From Warburgia ugandensis (taxonomy: Eukaryota; Streptophyta; Magnoliopsida; Canellales; Canellaceae), in the NCBI GenBank assembly GCA_035236585.1, contig CP141132.1, forward strand, positions 51,587,880-51,651,879: a stretch of 64,000 bases of DNA, in the 5' to 3' direction. Every line of letters begins with the position of its first letter. Position 1 is the stretch's first letter. Under the pieces are notes generated by a model. That model saw only the letters and a program-made list of their open reading frames with translations. It was not told the origin of the DNA and did no database searches. A program made the position numbers and the translations under genes. This document shows positions 36,464-47,760 of the stretch, piece after piece.

Positions 36464-37740
36464 GTGACAACAAATTTGTGGTTGGAACTTTATTTAGATT
36501 ATTTATATTTAGTCATAGCTTTAGGTTGCATTAGATTAGGATTTTTGCGTCCTTTTCTCATATTTTTCTAATCCCTTAAAAATTGACCATCTTACTTGTT
36601 TATGCAAGCAAAATTTGGTAAAGGAGTGGCAGCAATCCTATGGGCCAAAGCTTCATCTTATTTCATTGCTTTCCTAGATTAGGTTTATTCCTTTTGAGTG
36701 AACTTGTAGTGAGTCCCCAATGTAACTTGTAATTTCTTTATTTAATTTTTAAATGAGATGTTCTAATACATGACAAGTGTGGGGTATGGAGACGCACACT
36801 TGATCATCATCAGACACCCCATTGTAAGTTTCCCTCACCTTATTTTACCTTTTTCTAGTGTAGCTACATTTAATGTAATTTGTGTTCTTGTTGCTAGTGT
36901 AATTCACATAGTTTAAGGTCATTCATCTTATTTGTTGCATCTTATTTAGGGTTGTTGTATTAGATTGCGCTTATCTAACCCTTGGTTGGATAGCATATAA
37001 GTTGCATTAGTTTACTTTCTTCGTACTTGCATTGCATGTTCATTACTTTGTGTTGGATGGAACATAATGTTAATAAGGCCCCCCCACAAGAACCTTTGTA
37101 AGATAAGGACTAAATTTCATCACTAGATCCTTGGGCAACCTAGGAAATCAAATCAAGTCCTTGTATACTTACGATCTTAGCCATTAATCTTAAAAATGAA
37201 ATTAGGTAGCAAGTGACCTAGGGTTTTGAGCTCATAAGATCCTTTTTCAAAGAGGTGATCCATTGTCACTCCAATGGCTCTTGAACTTTGCAGTTATAGT
37301 GTGTATACAAAATCCAAGTGATTTTCCCACACCTTTTGTTGATGGTTGTTGAGGGCTAAATGCCTCCTTTCGTGAGAATTGTATCAACCACATTAGGCAC
37401 GACCTAACTAGTAAGCAATAGTCAAGTTTGGGTTGAAGGAGGAGCTATTTAGGTTTAGGTTTAAAAGCTACAACCTCATAGATTAACAAAGGTCATCAAA
37501 TCACGTTCGCTAGCATTAGGAATTTTTTGTTTGCATACCACATAGAGTTATGAGTCATAGGTTGCATCATTTATATAGGTTTGCATAACAGTGCATGTAA
37601 GGTAGTCTATCTCAAAACACTGAGTTGATACCTTTAAATCTTGCGAATGGACATACCCATTAGGCAAGGGGTGAGAAACTAAATTCCTCAGGAGTTTAAC
37701 ACTAGGCTATTAAAAGTTTTCTATGCGCCATTCTAGTTAA
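36464..37740 (+). other. 5' leader of element B
   Basis: Non-coding leader parallel to 22,025-23,385 of element A: GGAGTGGCAGCAATCC, AAGTGTGGGGTATGG, TCATCATCAGACACC, then TCCTTGGGCAACCTAGGAAA and a CTAAATGCCTCC...CTAGTAAGCAATAGTCAAG module that also occurs in the LTR at 49,387-54,541. No gene seen. Confidence 0.7.
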
Positions 37741-37744
37741 ATAT

Positions 37745-39190
37745 CCCATCATGCATGAGATTGCCACCCCCAAATGCAAACCACTTTGAACATAAACCTG
37801 AAGTCATACAGTTACTCCCAGTATTTTATGGTTGAGATAGAGTTAGCAGATCTAGACCTACATATCATGGAATTCCTTGATATTTATGCTACATTCAAAT
37901 ACTAATGTTATAGATGATTCTATTAGGCTTAAGTTATTCCCTTTCTCATTAAAGGATAAGGCCAAATCAGGGCTTAATTTTTAGAGGAAGGTTCCATTGT
38001 CACATGGAACCAGTTGTCTAAGAATTCTTGAATAAAATTTTCCTAGTCCATAAGACTAATGTTCTTCATAAGGAGATGATTAATTTCCAACAAAGAGATT
38101 ATGAGGAATATTATGAATGTTGGGAGAGATGGAATGAATTGCTTCAAAAGTGCCCTCATCATGGATTTGAAAAATGGCAGCAAGTTCAATATTTTTATGA
38201 GGCATTAACATCTCAAAATAGATAGATGGTAGATGCAGCTAATGGAGGACCCTTAAAGTGGAAAAATGAGATAGAGGCTAGGAAATTTTTCCAAACTCTA
38301 GGAGACAATTCCCATCAATTCATTATTCTAGTAGGAGAGAAAGATATACCCAGCCACAAAACAAAGGAGGCCTATATGAAATACGAGTGACCTCAAAAAC
38401 AACACACAGACTCAACTTATTAGATGGTAGAATGGACAAACTCAAAAATATAAGCTAAACAATGAGTGCTAACATAAATACTTTCATGGTTGCCAATGAA
38501 AAACCTCCACAAAGAGGTATGTGTAATTTATTCTAGTCCAGCCCATTTAACTACAGCTTGTCCATCAAAATGTTCTTAATGAATATCATTTAAAACAAGT
38601 GAATGCACTTGGTGCACATAGAAATCCTAGCAATAACAATCCTCACTTTGAGACCCATAATCTAGAATGGGCTAGGCATCCCAAATTTTCATGGTGTAAG
38701 AATAATTACAATGGAGGTACATCTGTAAACACCCCTGTTTAGAACTTTCCCAGAATTTCAACTTCCTAGTAGTCACCAAATTTTTAGCTTCCTCACCAAA
38801 CCAATGCAGTCATCAAATGAGGATAGCATTCAATTTCTCAAGAAATAAAATCAAGAAACTAACAAGGCTTTGCATCAACTGCAAAATGAGAGTCTATAAA
38901 ATAGTACTAGGATAGAGATCCAAATAAGCCAATTGTTTGCCTCTTTAAGTAAAAGGGAAAAGGAAAATTTCCCAATCATCCTATTCCAAACCCCAAAGGG
39001 CTAGTTAGAAATAGGGTTTAGTTCCCACAACCATAGACTTGATGAGTAAACAAAATCTGTCACTACCCTTAGGAGTGACCGATAGGTTGATAGTAAACTA
39101 GGGAAGACTAAGGACAATGTAGAGGAGAATGAACCAGTTAAAATTTAGAAGAAAGAGATAAGATGGAAATCTCCTACTCCATCTGAGCCT
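37745..39190 (+). pseudogene. gag remnant of element B
   Basis: A recognisable stretch of the Athila gag (retrotransposon gag family) is readable around 38,028-38,225: KTNVLHKEMINFQQRDYEEY, then YECWERWNELLQKCPHHGFE and QVQYFYEALT. This is the capsid-like core with its usual Trp-rich and CPHHG words. Flanking parts are decayed. Structural protein of the virus-like particle in this family. Broken. Confidence 0.8.
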
Positions 39191-39624
39191 ATAGTGGAGG
39201 CACCTTATGTGCCTAAAACCCCATTTTCTCAATTATGCAACAAGGTTAAGAAAGGAACAAATTTCAATGAGATAATGAAAGTATTTAAACATGTGCAAAT
39301 TAACATCCCATTACTCAATGCTATTAAGGATATTCAAGCTTATGCCAAGTTTCTTAAAGAGTTATTCGCAATAAAGCGAAAGCTCAATGTATAAAAGAAA
39401 GCCTTTCTCACCGAGTAGGTGAGCTCTTTAATAGAACACCAGACCCATCCTAAGTTTAAGGGCCCAAGGTGTCTTACCATTTCTTATGTGATTGGAAACC
39501 ATGTCTTAGATAGGGAATTACTTGATCTTGGGGCTAATTAGGGATCGGTGACCTTAAATCAACCAATACCACATTACATTTCTTTTATATTTCATTGTAC
39601 TAAATACCCATCCTGTATTAGACC
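39191..39624 (+). pseudogene. gag C-terminus and start of protease, element B (left part)
   Basis: The frame at 39,194-39,394 ends in AYAKFLKELFAIKRKLNV, a conserved word upstream of protease in Athila polyproteins. Soon after comes a DLGA word near 39,525, the likely aspartic protease active site. Element C begins at 39,625. The same region, minus strand, is present in element E at 60,860-61,118. Confidence 0.7.
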
Positions 39625-41225
39625 CTTTAAGTGTTTAATTTTAACTAAAAGACCCCTAGATTAGCATTCAATTAGATTATCTAACCATTCAAAATTGCAA
39701 AATTTAGATTGATTTTTAATTTAGCTCAAATTGACCATCCAAACTTATAAAGTTTTCAAAATCAATAGTTAGATTATCATTAGAGTTTATTAGAGGATTA
39801 ATGTATGATTGTGATTATACTAATTTAGTCTTTTATTTTGCAGATCAACTAAAGGAGGGTTGGATGGCTCAGATCTATGATCAACGGTGCAGATCAAGTG
39901 AAGATCAATAAGGCAAGAGTCCTAATGGAAGAGGTTTCCCAAAGAATAAGAGTCCTAATGGAGGAAGAATCCTAATTTAGAAGAGAGGAAGTCCTAATAG
40001 GAATCCACCTCTTAAAGGAAAGAGGTGGAGGAAGTTATAAAAGGAGGAACGTATGGAGTTGGGAGGGGTTTTTTTTTTTCCTTTAGTTTGATTTGCTTTC
40101 CCTTAATTGCATTCATTTCTTGTTCAATACCACTTGCCTCTTTGAATTTTTTTCTTCCTTCTTTGCTTTTCCTTTTCAAGCATAAGGTTGCTTTCTTCTT
40201 TTCTTACACATCACGTTCACAACTTCTCCATCTCTTTCATTCATCACACCCATCCATCTGCTATTGTCACACACCCCATCTCTTTACTCTCCTCACGTTT
40301 CCAGCCTCCATAGCACACCAAACCAGACTAACCAATTTACGTGCACTACTTCACCCGTCTCAACTCTGTCTCTCTCCTATCTTGGACAACCCCTTAATTA
40401 GGGCATTGTTTTTCTCCTCATCAGACGAGAGTCCACCAACCGCACGCCCAGACTAGGAGTTCCTTCATCACGAGCTGGCCCTGAATCAGATGACTTCCCT
40501 AGCCGTCCATCTTCACCAGCTAGAACACCCAGTAATCAACAATCATCAACCCTCACCGGACACTCATCTCCACCATGCAACGTCAGACTACGTTCGACTG
40601 TGGGACGCCAGAGCACCACCGGCCCAAGCATCATCATCAACCGGTCAAACATCCCGGAGACAAAAACCCAGAACAGATTTTTCTCCTGCTCTCCTTTTCC
40701 TCCTTTCCTCTCTTTCCCTCTCCCTCTCCCTCTCCCTTTCCCCTCTCCTCTTCTTCCTTCTTCCCCATCTCCTTCTTCAGTTCTCTCATCATCGGGTTTT
40801 CCTCTAGTTTTAGATTAAAACCAAAAATTCGGTAAATTTCCAATTATGGCCTTGGAAGATCTGAGTTATTCCACCTATGTCCTCTTTTTAATACCGTCTG
40901 AGTCCCTATTTTATTTACAGATGTGTCCCTGAATATTCTGGTTTTACCTTATCCCTATTCTGCATATCCAGGGACAGTGATATCAAAGACTGCTTGTTTA
41001 GTTTTATTTTTTGTTTTCTTGGATTTAGAAATTCTGTAAATTGTAGCAGTTAAATAAATCTAAAATTTTATTATATTGTTAGTTTATTTCTGTTATATTC
41101 TTTATTTTTATTTTTATTAATTGAATTTTATGTAAAACTCCAACATTTTAAAGCGAGTCCCTGTGGGATTGACCTGTATTTGCATAGCTATACTACAATA
41201 GCCTGTGAACTTACGAAAAACATCA
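39625..41225 (+). repeat. 5' LTR of element C (LTR type 3)
   Basis: Pairs with 42,875-44,390. It contains a pyrimidine-rich zone at 40,060-40,790 and ends GCGAGTCCCTGTGGGATTG ... ACTACAATAGCC ... AACATCA, the usual Athila/Tat terminus. It has about 70 extra bases near 39,925-40,000 with a repeated AGTCCTAATGGA word. Several Ser/Pro-rich frames at 40,025-40,843 are products of the CT-rich composition. Confidence 0.85.
40036..40044 (+). promoter_or_regulatory. TATA-like box in the 5' LTR of element C
   Basis: TATAAAAGG about 410 bp into the LTR, just before the pyrimidine-rich zone. Placement fits the U3/R boundary; activity is unknown. Confidence 0.5.
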
Positions 41226-42874
41226 ATAAGGACTTGCTTTAAAATGTTGGGAGGCAACCCAAGGGTTTCGAGTCTACACCACTCCACTTTCATATAGAAT
41301 CCTATGTTTTCAAATATTGGGGACAATGTTTCATTCAGGTGGGGGGTGTAGATGTACTAGAGATTTTGAGTTTTCTTGAGTTAAAAAAAAAAAAAAATTA
41401 TTTTGAAATTTTTTGAAAAAACAAAAAGTTTTTCACCTCTTAATGGGAATGCATATGATTATTTTTGCATGTCATACATGTGTTGAATCATTTTATGAAA
41501 CTTAATTCTCGGACACCATTTATACACAGCACATAATCAAGACTAATATAGAGGTATGACTTAGAGACCTTGAAGAAAACCATTGGAGACTTATAACCTA
41601 GTGAGAGTTTAAGACTATATTCTTTTAGAGATTTATAAGTAATTCCATAATTTCTTTAGCGTACATACATTAGTGTGATTCTGTTATCTTTGTTTTAGTT
41701 AAACATAAAGAATAAAGAGTAATAGCTTTAATTTCAGAACTTTATTGAATCTGATAGGCTTTAGGAAACCTAGGAAATGATATAGGCCATCCTTGCTCAG
41801 CCTAGGGACATAAAGCCTACCAAATATAGTATACAAGTAGTTCGCCTTTTGAGCTTGTTATTAAGCCTTTTCTTTCTTAAACCCCATTCACCTTAACCTA
41901 GAATAACCCCAAAATAAATAACCACTTTCCATCTTCAAAATGAGTAGATTAGAAAAATTCAAACATATGACAAAAAGTCAAGGAAGTAAGAAAAATTAGT
42001 TGTCTTTCTCCAAAGAAAAAAAGAAAAAGAAAAAGAAAGAAAGACCAAAAATTTGAAAAAGAAATTCACTTTAAGTACAAACCAAAAAGAAAAGTTGTCC
42101 TTGCAGATATTCATTGAAGACATCTACTCAATTTTGAACCTTTGAATTCTCTATACCTTTCTTTTCTAAACCTGTCCTAAGCCTACATTTCATGCTAGTT
42201 AAAGACCTATTGATCTTAGATGGACATAGCCTTAAAGAAGAGATAAAAAAATGAAAGAATTAAGGTGAAAGACCCCTCATATTCTTGGTGTTAACATCCA
42301 CTCTTAGGGATCACTTTCCTTTGTCTCATGAGCATTTAAAAGTATTATGTGAACCATCAGCTTGTTGGATTCGGTCACATAATGATAGAAATATGTTTAA
42401 ACCCTTTATCTGAGAGTTTTATTTCTAAGTATATACCTGTGAAAGATTTGAGGTCAAGGCATATTTTCAATGGAATGTAAGCATATCCAATTAGAAGTCA
42501 AGATTTATGTGACTGTACACACACATATGCACTCTAAGAAATAGCTCAAGTAAGATGTCTTTAATATATGTATGGTGTGTAAAATTGTCAAATCCTCTTC
42601 ATTAAGTTGTGAAAAACTAGAAAAATTGTTAATGAATGAGGATTCTTTGAGATAAAATGGGGGACTTGACTTTACTGAATTTTGTGAGTATATTCACTGC
42701 AAACCCTCAAAAGGCCTAACTCATCAACTAGGGGTAACCTAGAGATTCAAGGGCTTGTTGTATGTTCTAAATGCAATCATGAGTACCTACGAAAGTGGCA
42801 CCTTGTATCAGTTTTGTGTAAAATAGTTGTCTGCATGTTTTGCTTGGGACTAGCAAAATGCTGGTTGGGGTGTG
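41226..42874 (+). other. 3' UTR and polypurine tract of element C
   Basis: Same segment order as in D, A and E: GGCAACCCAAGG, ATTGGGGACAATG, GGAGACTTATAACC, GACATAAAGCCTACC, an A/G-rich patch (42,015-42,050), CACTCTTAGGGATCACTTTCC, and ACTAGGGGTAACCT. It ends in GCTGGTTGGGGTGTG at 42,860-42,874. No protein seen. Confidence 0.8.
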
Positions 42875-44390
42875 TGTTAAGTGTTTAATTTTGACTAAAA
42901 GACCCTTAGTTTAACATTCAATTAGATTATCTAATCGTTCAAAATTGTAAAATTTAGCTTGATTTTTAATTTAGCTCAAATTGACCATCCAAACTTTAAA
43001 ATTTTCAAAATCAACAGTCAGATGATCATTAAAGTTTACTAAAGGATTAATGTATGGTTGTGATTATTCTAATTTAGTCTTTTATTTTGTAGATCAACTA
43101 AAGGAGGGTTGGATGGCTCAGATCTATGATCAACGGTGCAGATCAAGTGAAGATCAATAAGGCAAGAGTCCTAATAGGAGTCCACCTCTTAAAGAAAGAG
43201 GTGGATGAAGTTAAAAAAGGAGGAACGTATGGAGTTGGGAGGGGTGTTTTTTTTTTTTTTTTTAGTTTGATTTGCTTTCCCTTAATTGCATTCCTTTCTT
43301 ATTCAATACCACTTGCCTCTTTGATTTTTTTTTCTTCCTTCTTTGCTTTTCCTTTTCAAGCATAAGGTTGCTTTCTTCTTTTCTTACGCATCACGTTCAC
43401 AACTTCTCCATCTCTTTCACTCATCGCACCCATCCATCTACTATTGTCACACACCCCATCTCTTTGTTCTCCTCACTTTTCCAGCCTTCATCGCACACCA
43501 AACCAGACTAACCAGTTTACTTGGGCTGCTTCGACCATCTCAACTCTGTCTCTCCTATCTTCGGCAACTCCTTAATTAGGGAGTCATTTTTCTCCTCATT
43601 GGACGAGAGTCCACCAATAGCACACCCAGACCAGGAGTTCCTTCATCACGAGCTGGCCCTGAATCAGACGACTTCCCTAGCCGTCCATCTTCACCTGCCA
43701 AAACACCTATTAATCGACAATCATCAACTCTCACCAGACACTCATCTCCACCATGCAACGTCAGGCTACGTCCGACTATGGGACGTAGATCACCATCGGT
43801 CCAGGTGTCGTCATTGGCTGGTCAGACATCTAGGAGATGGAGACCTGGAACGGACTTTTCTTCTGCTCTCCTTTTCCTCCTTTCCTCTATTTCCCTGTCC
43901 CTTTCCCCTCCCCTCTTCTTCCTTCTTCCCCATCTCCTTCTCCGGTTCTCTCACCATCGGGTTTTCCTCTAGTTTTCGATTAAAACCATAAATTTAGCAA
44001 ATTTCCAATTATGCCCTTAGAAGATCTAAGTTATTCCACCTATGTCCTCTTTTTAATACCATCTGAGTCCCTGTTTTATTTACAGATGTGTCCCTGAATA
44101 TTTTGGTTTTACCTTATCCCTATTCAGCATATCTAGGGACAGTGATATCCAAGGCTGCTTATTTAGTTTTATTTTTTGTTTTCTTGGATTTAGAAATTCT
44201 GCAAATTGCAGCAGTTAAATAAATCTAAAATTTTATTTTATTGTTAGTTTATTTCTGTTATATTCTTTATTTTTATTTTTATTAATTGAATTTTATGTAA
44301 AACTCCAACATTTTAAAGCGAGTCCCTATGGGATCGACCCATATGTGCATAGCTATACTACAATAGCTCGTGCACTTGTGGAAAACATCA
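42875..44390 (+). repeat. 3' LTR of element C (LTR type 3)
   Basis: Begins TGTTAAGTGTTTAATTTTG and ends GAAAACATCA. It includes a T17 run at 43,247-43,263 and the pyrimidine-rich zone to about 43,930. Near copy of 39,625-41,225. Confidence 0.87.
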
Positions 44391-44395
44391 ACAAC

Positions 44396-44890
44396 CTTAA
44401 AGTCAGATCCCTGTAATTCTTGGATTTCCATTTTAGCTACATCCAATGTCGTCATCAACTATAGAAATGATGTGATGAAATTATCTTTTGGCAATATTAA
44501 AGTTTTTAATGCTGATCATCAGCATCTAGACCTAAATGATTCCTATGCAATAAATTTAATTAGAGGTCTACTTCAAAAAGCTAATACTCCATCATCAATC
44601 CTGAAACCACTTGAGGATTGTCCAACACATTTTTACTATGACTTTGACATGGTCAACTCCATTAAGGAGGTCAATAATCTCTTAAATGTTTCATCTATTA
44701 TGGATACCTCCAAATGTAGCCCTCATGTGAAACCACTTCCTTGATCATATTCTGTCACTGTACCTTTTGTAGAAAAACCACCTACCTTGTTCCTAAAGCC
44801 ATTACCTAAAAATCTAAAATACTCTTATTTAGGGCCAGATGAAACCTTTCCTATCATCATAGCCTCATATTTAGATCAGGAATAGGAATT
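44396..44890 (+). pseudogene. Protease C-terminal region of element B (right part)
   Basis: The readable words LATSNVVINYRNDVMKLSFG and SYAINLIRGLL match the end of the Athila protease region, where family members read FLATSNAIINCRN...LSFGNM. Element E has the counterpart on the minus strand at 60,599-60,862. Broken. Confidence 0.75.
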
Positions 44891-45930
44891 TAAACTTCTT
44901 GATGTTCTCAAAGAACATAAGACTTCCCTTGGGTGGACCATAGCATATATTAGAGGGATTTGTCCTATTATGTGTATGCATTAGATCCATCTAGAGGAAA
45001 ATGCAAAACCATTTAGGAAAACACAAAGGGGAATAAAACCTAATATGAAAGAGGTAGTGAGAGACGAAGTACTTAAACTCCTAGATGTGGGTGTTATCTA
45101 CCTAATATCTGACAGCACTTAGGCCAGCCTAACTTAGGTTGTTCCCAAGAAGTCCAGAGTCATGGTAATAAAAAATGAGGATAATGAGTTTGACCCCATT
45201 TGCATTACCACTGGGTGGAGAGTTTGTATCGATTACCAAACATTGAACTCCGTCACAAGGAAACACCACTTTCCTGTACCATTCATAGACCAAAAGCTAG
45301 AAAGGCTAGCTAGATGTAAGTACTACTACTTTTTTGATGGATATTCTTGCTATAACCAAATCCCCTTAGCACTTGAGGACCAGGAGAAGACTACCTTCAC
45401 CTACCCTTTGGAACCTTCATTGCCATCGTATACCTTTAGGACTTTATAATGCCCCTTCTACTTTTCAAAGGTGTATGTTGAGCATATTTTCTAACATGGT
45501 GGAGAGATTTCTAGAAGTGTTTATGGATGATTTTATAGTGTTTGTTTCTTCTTTTGATGAATGTTGCACCTTTTAGAACTTGTCCTTGCTAGGTGTTAGG
45601 AAAAGCTTTTAGTATTAAATTGGGAAAAATGTCATTTTATGGTTCAAAATGGTATTGTTTTAGGCCACACCATATCAACAATGGTAGAGAAGTAGACACA
45701 TCCAATGTAGATTTAATCTCTAACCTTCCTCCTCTAAGGATGGAGAAGGAAATTTGCTCATTTTTAGGCCATGCTAGGTTCTATAAAAGATTCATCAAAG
45801 ACTTTAGTAAAATTGTTAAGCCCCTATGTAATTTACTTATGAAGAAGGAAACTTTTGACTTTGATGATAATTGTATGAAAACATTTGAGTGCCTAAAGGA
45901 TGAATTAACTTTTGTACCTATTATTTGATC
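44890..45930 (+). pseudogene. Reverse transcriptase region of element B
   Basis: RT of Athila type. LLDVLKEHKTSLGWTIAYI opens the domain; then follow PNMKEVVRDEVLKLLDVGV, VVPKKS, TTGWRVCIDYQTLN, and an FFDGYSCYNQIPLA word corresponding to the usual FLDGYSGYNQI. GLYNAPSTFQRCM and VFMDDFIVF follow, the latter being the catalytic YMDD-equivalent. The fragments lie in more than one frame. In its time it copied the element RNA into DNA within the particle. Broken. Confidence 0.88.
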
Positions 45931-46300
45931 ACCATAATGGACTGCACGTGTGATGTTTTAGACTATGCAATCAGGGTTATGTTGGGGTAGTGTATTGATA
46001 AACTTTCCCATGTCATATATTACACTAGCAAGGTACTCAACAATGCCAATTATTCCATTTTAGGAAAAGAGTTGCTAGTAGTTGTATTTGCACTGGATAA
46101 ATTTAGATCTTACTTGATAGGATCTAAAGTTATAGTATACTCGATCATGCAACTTTAAATACCTTCTCCCTAAGAAGGATGCAAAACCTAAGATGATATG
46201 ATGAATACTATTGCTATAGGACTTTGATCTTGAACTTAGGGATAAAATGGTTCCAAAAATGTCTTAGCAGACCACTTATAGAGGTTAGCTATGGAGGCTA
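45930..46300 (+). pseudogene. RNase H region of element B
   Basis: Readable words are VLDYAIRVML, LSHVIYYTSKVLNNANYS and ELLVVVFALDKFRSYLIGSK, which correspond to the Athila RNase H (HVIYYASRTL...EKELLAVVFALEKFR). Follows RT directly, as expected. Broken. Confidence 0.75.
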
Positions 46301-46393
46301 TTAGCGAGAATTTTCCTATAATAGAAAATTTTCTAGATGATCAATTGTTGCATATTTCCAAATTTCCTTGGTATGCATATATAATTAATTATC

Positions 46394-46965
46394 TTGTCAC
46401 TGGTCAAATGCCTAATCGCTAGTCTAAATAAGATAGGAAAAAATTTATTGCTGAGGTCAAACACTTTGTGGAATGATTTGTACTTATTTAAGTACTATCC
46501 TAGTTACATCATTAGGAGATGTACACCAGATAATGAACATCATAAGATCATTTTCTTCTGTCATGACTTTGCATGCAGGGGCCATATTAGTTCTAAAAAG
46601 ACAACTATAATGACTTTGCAATGTGCTTTTCATTAGCCTACCATTTTCAAGGATTCACATGCATATTGTATAAAATGTGCTAGATATCAATAGTTAGGGA
46701 ACATAGGAAAAAGGAATATGATGCCCTTCAACCCCATTTAATAATTGACCCTTTTGATGTTTAGGGCATTAATTTTATGAGACCTTTTCCCAACTCCTTT
46801 GGCTATTTGTACATCCTTGTGGGGGTGGATTATGTATCAAAATGGGTAGAAGCCATTCCATGGAAGACCAATGACAACAAATTGGTGGTCCAGTTCTTAA
46901 AAGAAAATATATTTGCATGCTTTGGTACCCCTATGGCCATAATTAGTGATGGGGCTAAACATTCT
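46394..46965 (+). pseudogene. Integrase, N-terminal and core start, element B
   Basis: Shows an HHKI...CHDFACRGHIS zinc-binding word, ARYQ, then FGYLYILVGVDYVSKWVEAI and FLKENIFACFGTPMAIISD of the DDE core. The LINE begins at 46,966. A second part of the integrase lies at 54,918-55,190. Broken. Confidence 0.82.
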
Positions 46966-47755
46966 CATAATAGGGTCATCACCATCACCATCATCATCAT
47001 CATCAAGACCATATCCCAATTAGGGTCAGCCACATGAATCTTATTCCTCCATTCTTTTCTATTACGTACCATGGCTTCATTTAGTCCTAAAGTTTTAAAA
47101 TCATTTCTCACCACTTCTATCCACATTCTTTTAGGCCTTTCCCTTGCCCTTTTAGAACCTTCAACTCGCATTACCCCACTCCTAATCAATGTTGTTTTTG
47201 GTCTCCTTTGGACATATCCAAACCATCTATGTCTAATCTCCCTCATCTTGTTACCTATTGGTGTTACCCCTAAATTTTCTCTAATGTTTTCATTCCTAAT
47301 TCTATCATTTCTTGTCTTGTCACTCATCCATCTCAACATTCTCATTTTCATGAAGCTCATCCTATGAGCATGATGTTCCTTAACTTCCCAACACTCTAAT
47401 CTATAAAGCATGGCCAGCCTTATGGCCATCCCATAGAAATTTTCTTTTAGTTTGAGGGCACTTATTGATCACACAAAACTTAGATGCACATCTCCATTTT
47501 TTCTAGCCCACTTGGATTTTCTGAGTAACCTCCCTCTCAATGTCTCTACTCTCATGAATCATTGATCCTAAGTACTGAGAGTGGTCTTTTACTATGACTT
47601 CTTTATAATCAATCTCAACTGATGTTCCACTATTCCTCTCCTTGTTAAAATTGCATTTCATATATTCTATCTTAGTTTAGTTGATTTTAAATCCTTTAGA
47701 TTCTAATGCTTCTCTCCATAACTCTAGCTTTGTGTTTACACCCTCCCTTGTCTCA
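46966..47755 (-). pseudogene. LINE ORF2, C-terminal part
   Basis: The minus-strand frame from 47,429 to 46,965 is open for 154 codons and carries the segment found after RT in plant RTE elements: AMLYRLECWEVKEHHAHRMS, MRMLRWMSDKTRNDRIRNEN, MREIRHRWFGYVQRRP and VRNDFKTLGLNEAM...KEWRNKIHVADPNWD. The last 10-15 codons run into the microsatellite tail. 47,430-47,755 continues upstream with GVNTKLELWREALESKGFKIN, EYMKCNF and YLGSMIHE words; this part is interrupted by stop codons (for example after SKGFKIN). A TRIM sits immediately upstream. Confidence 0.85.
46977..47006. repeat. ATG/GGT-type microsatellite tail of the LINE
   Basis: Plus strand TCATCACCATCACC followed by CATCATCATCATCATC. It marks the LINE 3' terminus and supplies the poly-Met stretch at the end of the frame. 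Confidence 0.85.
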
Positions 47756-47760
47756 TCAAG
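47756..47760. other. Target-site duplication TCAAG (left) of the TRIM
   Basis: Matches 48,721-48,725 perfectly; defines the TRIM borders. Confidence 0.9.

Larger units (their letters stand above)
39625..44390 (+). mobile_element. Short LTR-UTR-LTR Athila-like derivative C
   Basis: LTR 39,625-41,225, 3' UTR 41,226-42,859, polypurine tract 42,860-42,874, LTR 42,875-44,390. Nothing between the LTRs is coding; it begins at once with the CAACCCAAGGGTTTC...GGGGACAATGTTTCATTC signature that normally follows pol. It therefore looks like a non-autonomous derivative. The two LTRs are closely alike over long stretches, the best match of any LTR pair in the window, so C is probably the youngest Athila-type insertion. 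It separates two parts of the protease region of element B. Flanking 5-mers AGACC and ACAAC do not form a convincing duplication. Confidence 0.8.

Noticed and set aside
40025-43991. Frames of up to 156 codons in the LTRs of element C
   Set aside because: CT-rich LTR sequence present twice, with different frames open in each copy.
39620-44395. Target-site duplication for element C
   Set aside because: The flanking 5-mers AGACC and ACAAC differ at two positions and the LTR start is uncertain, so I do not claim one.
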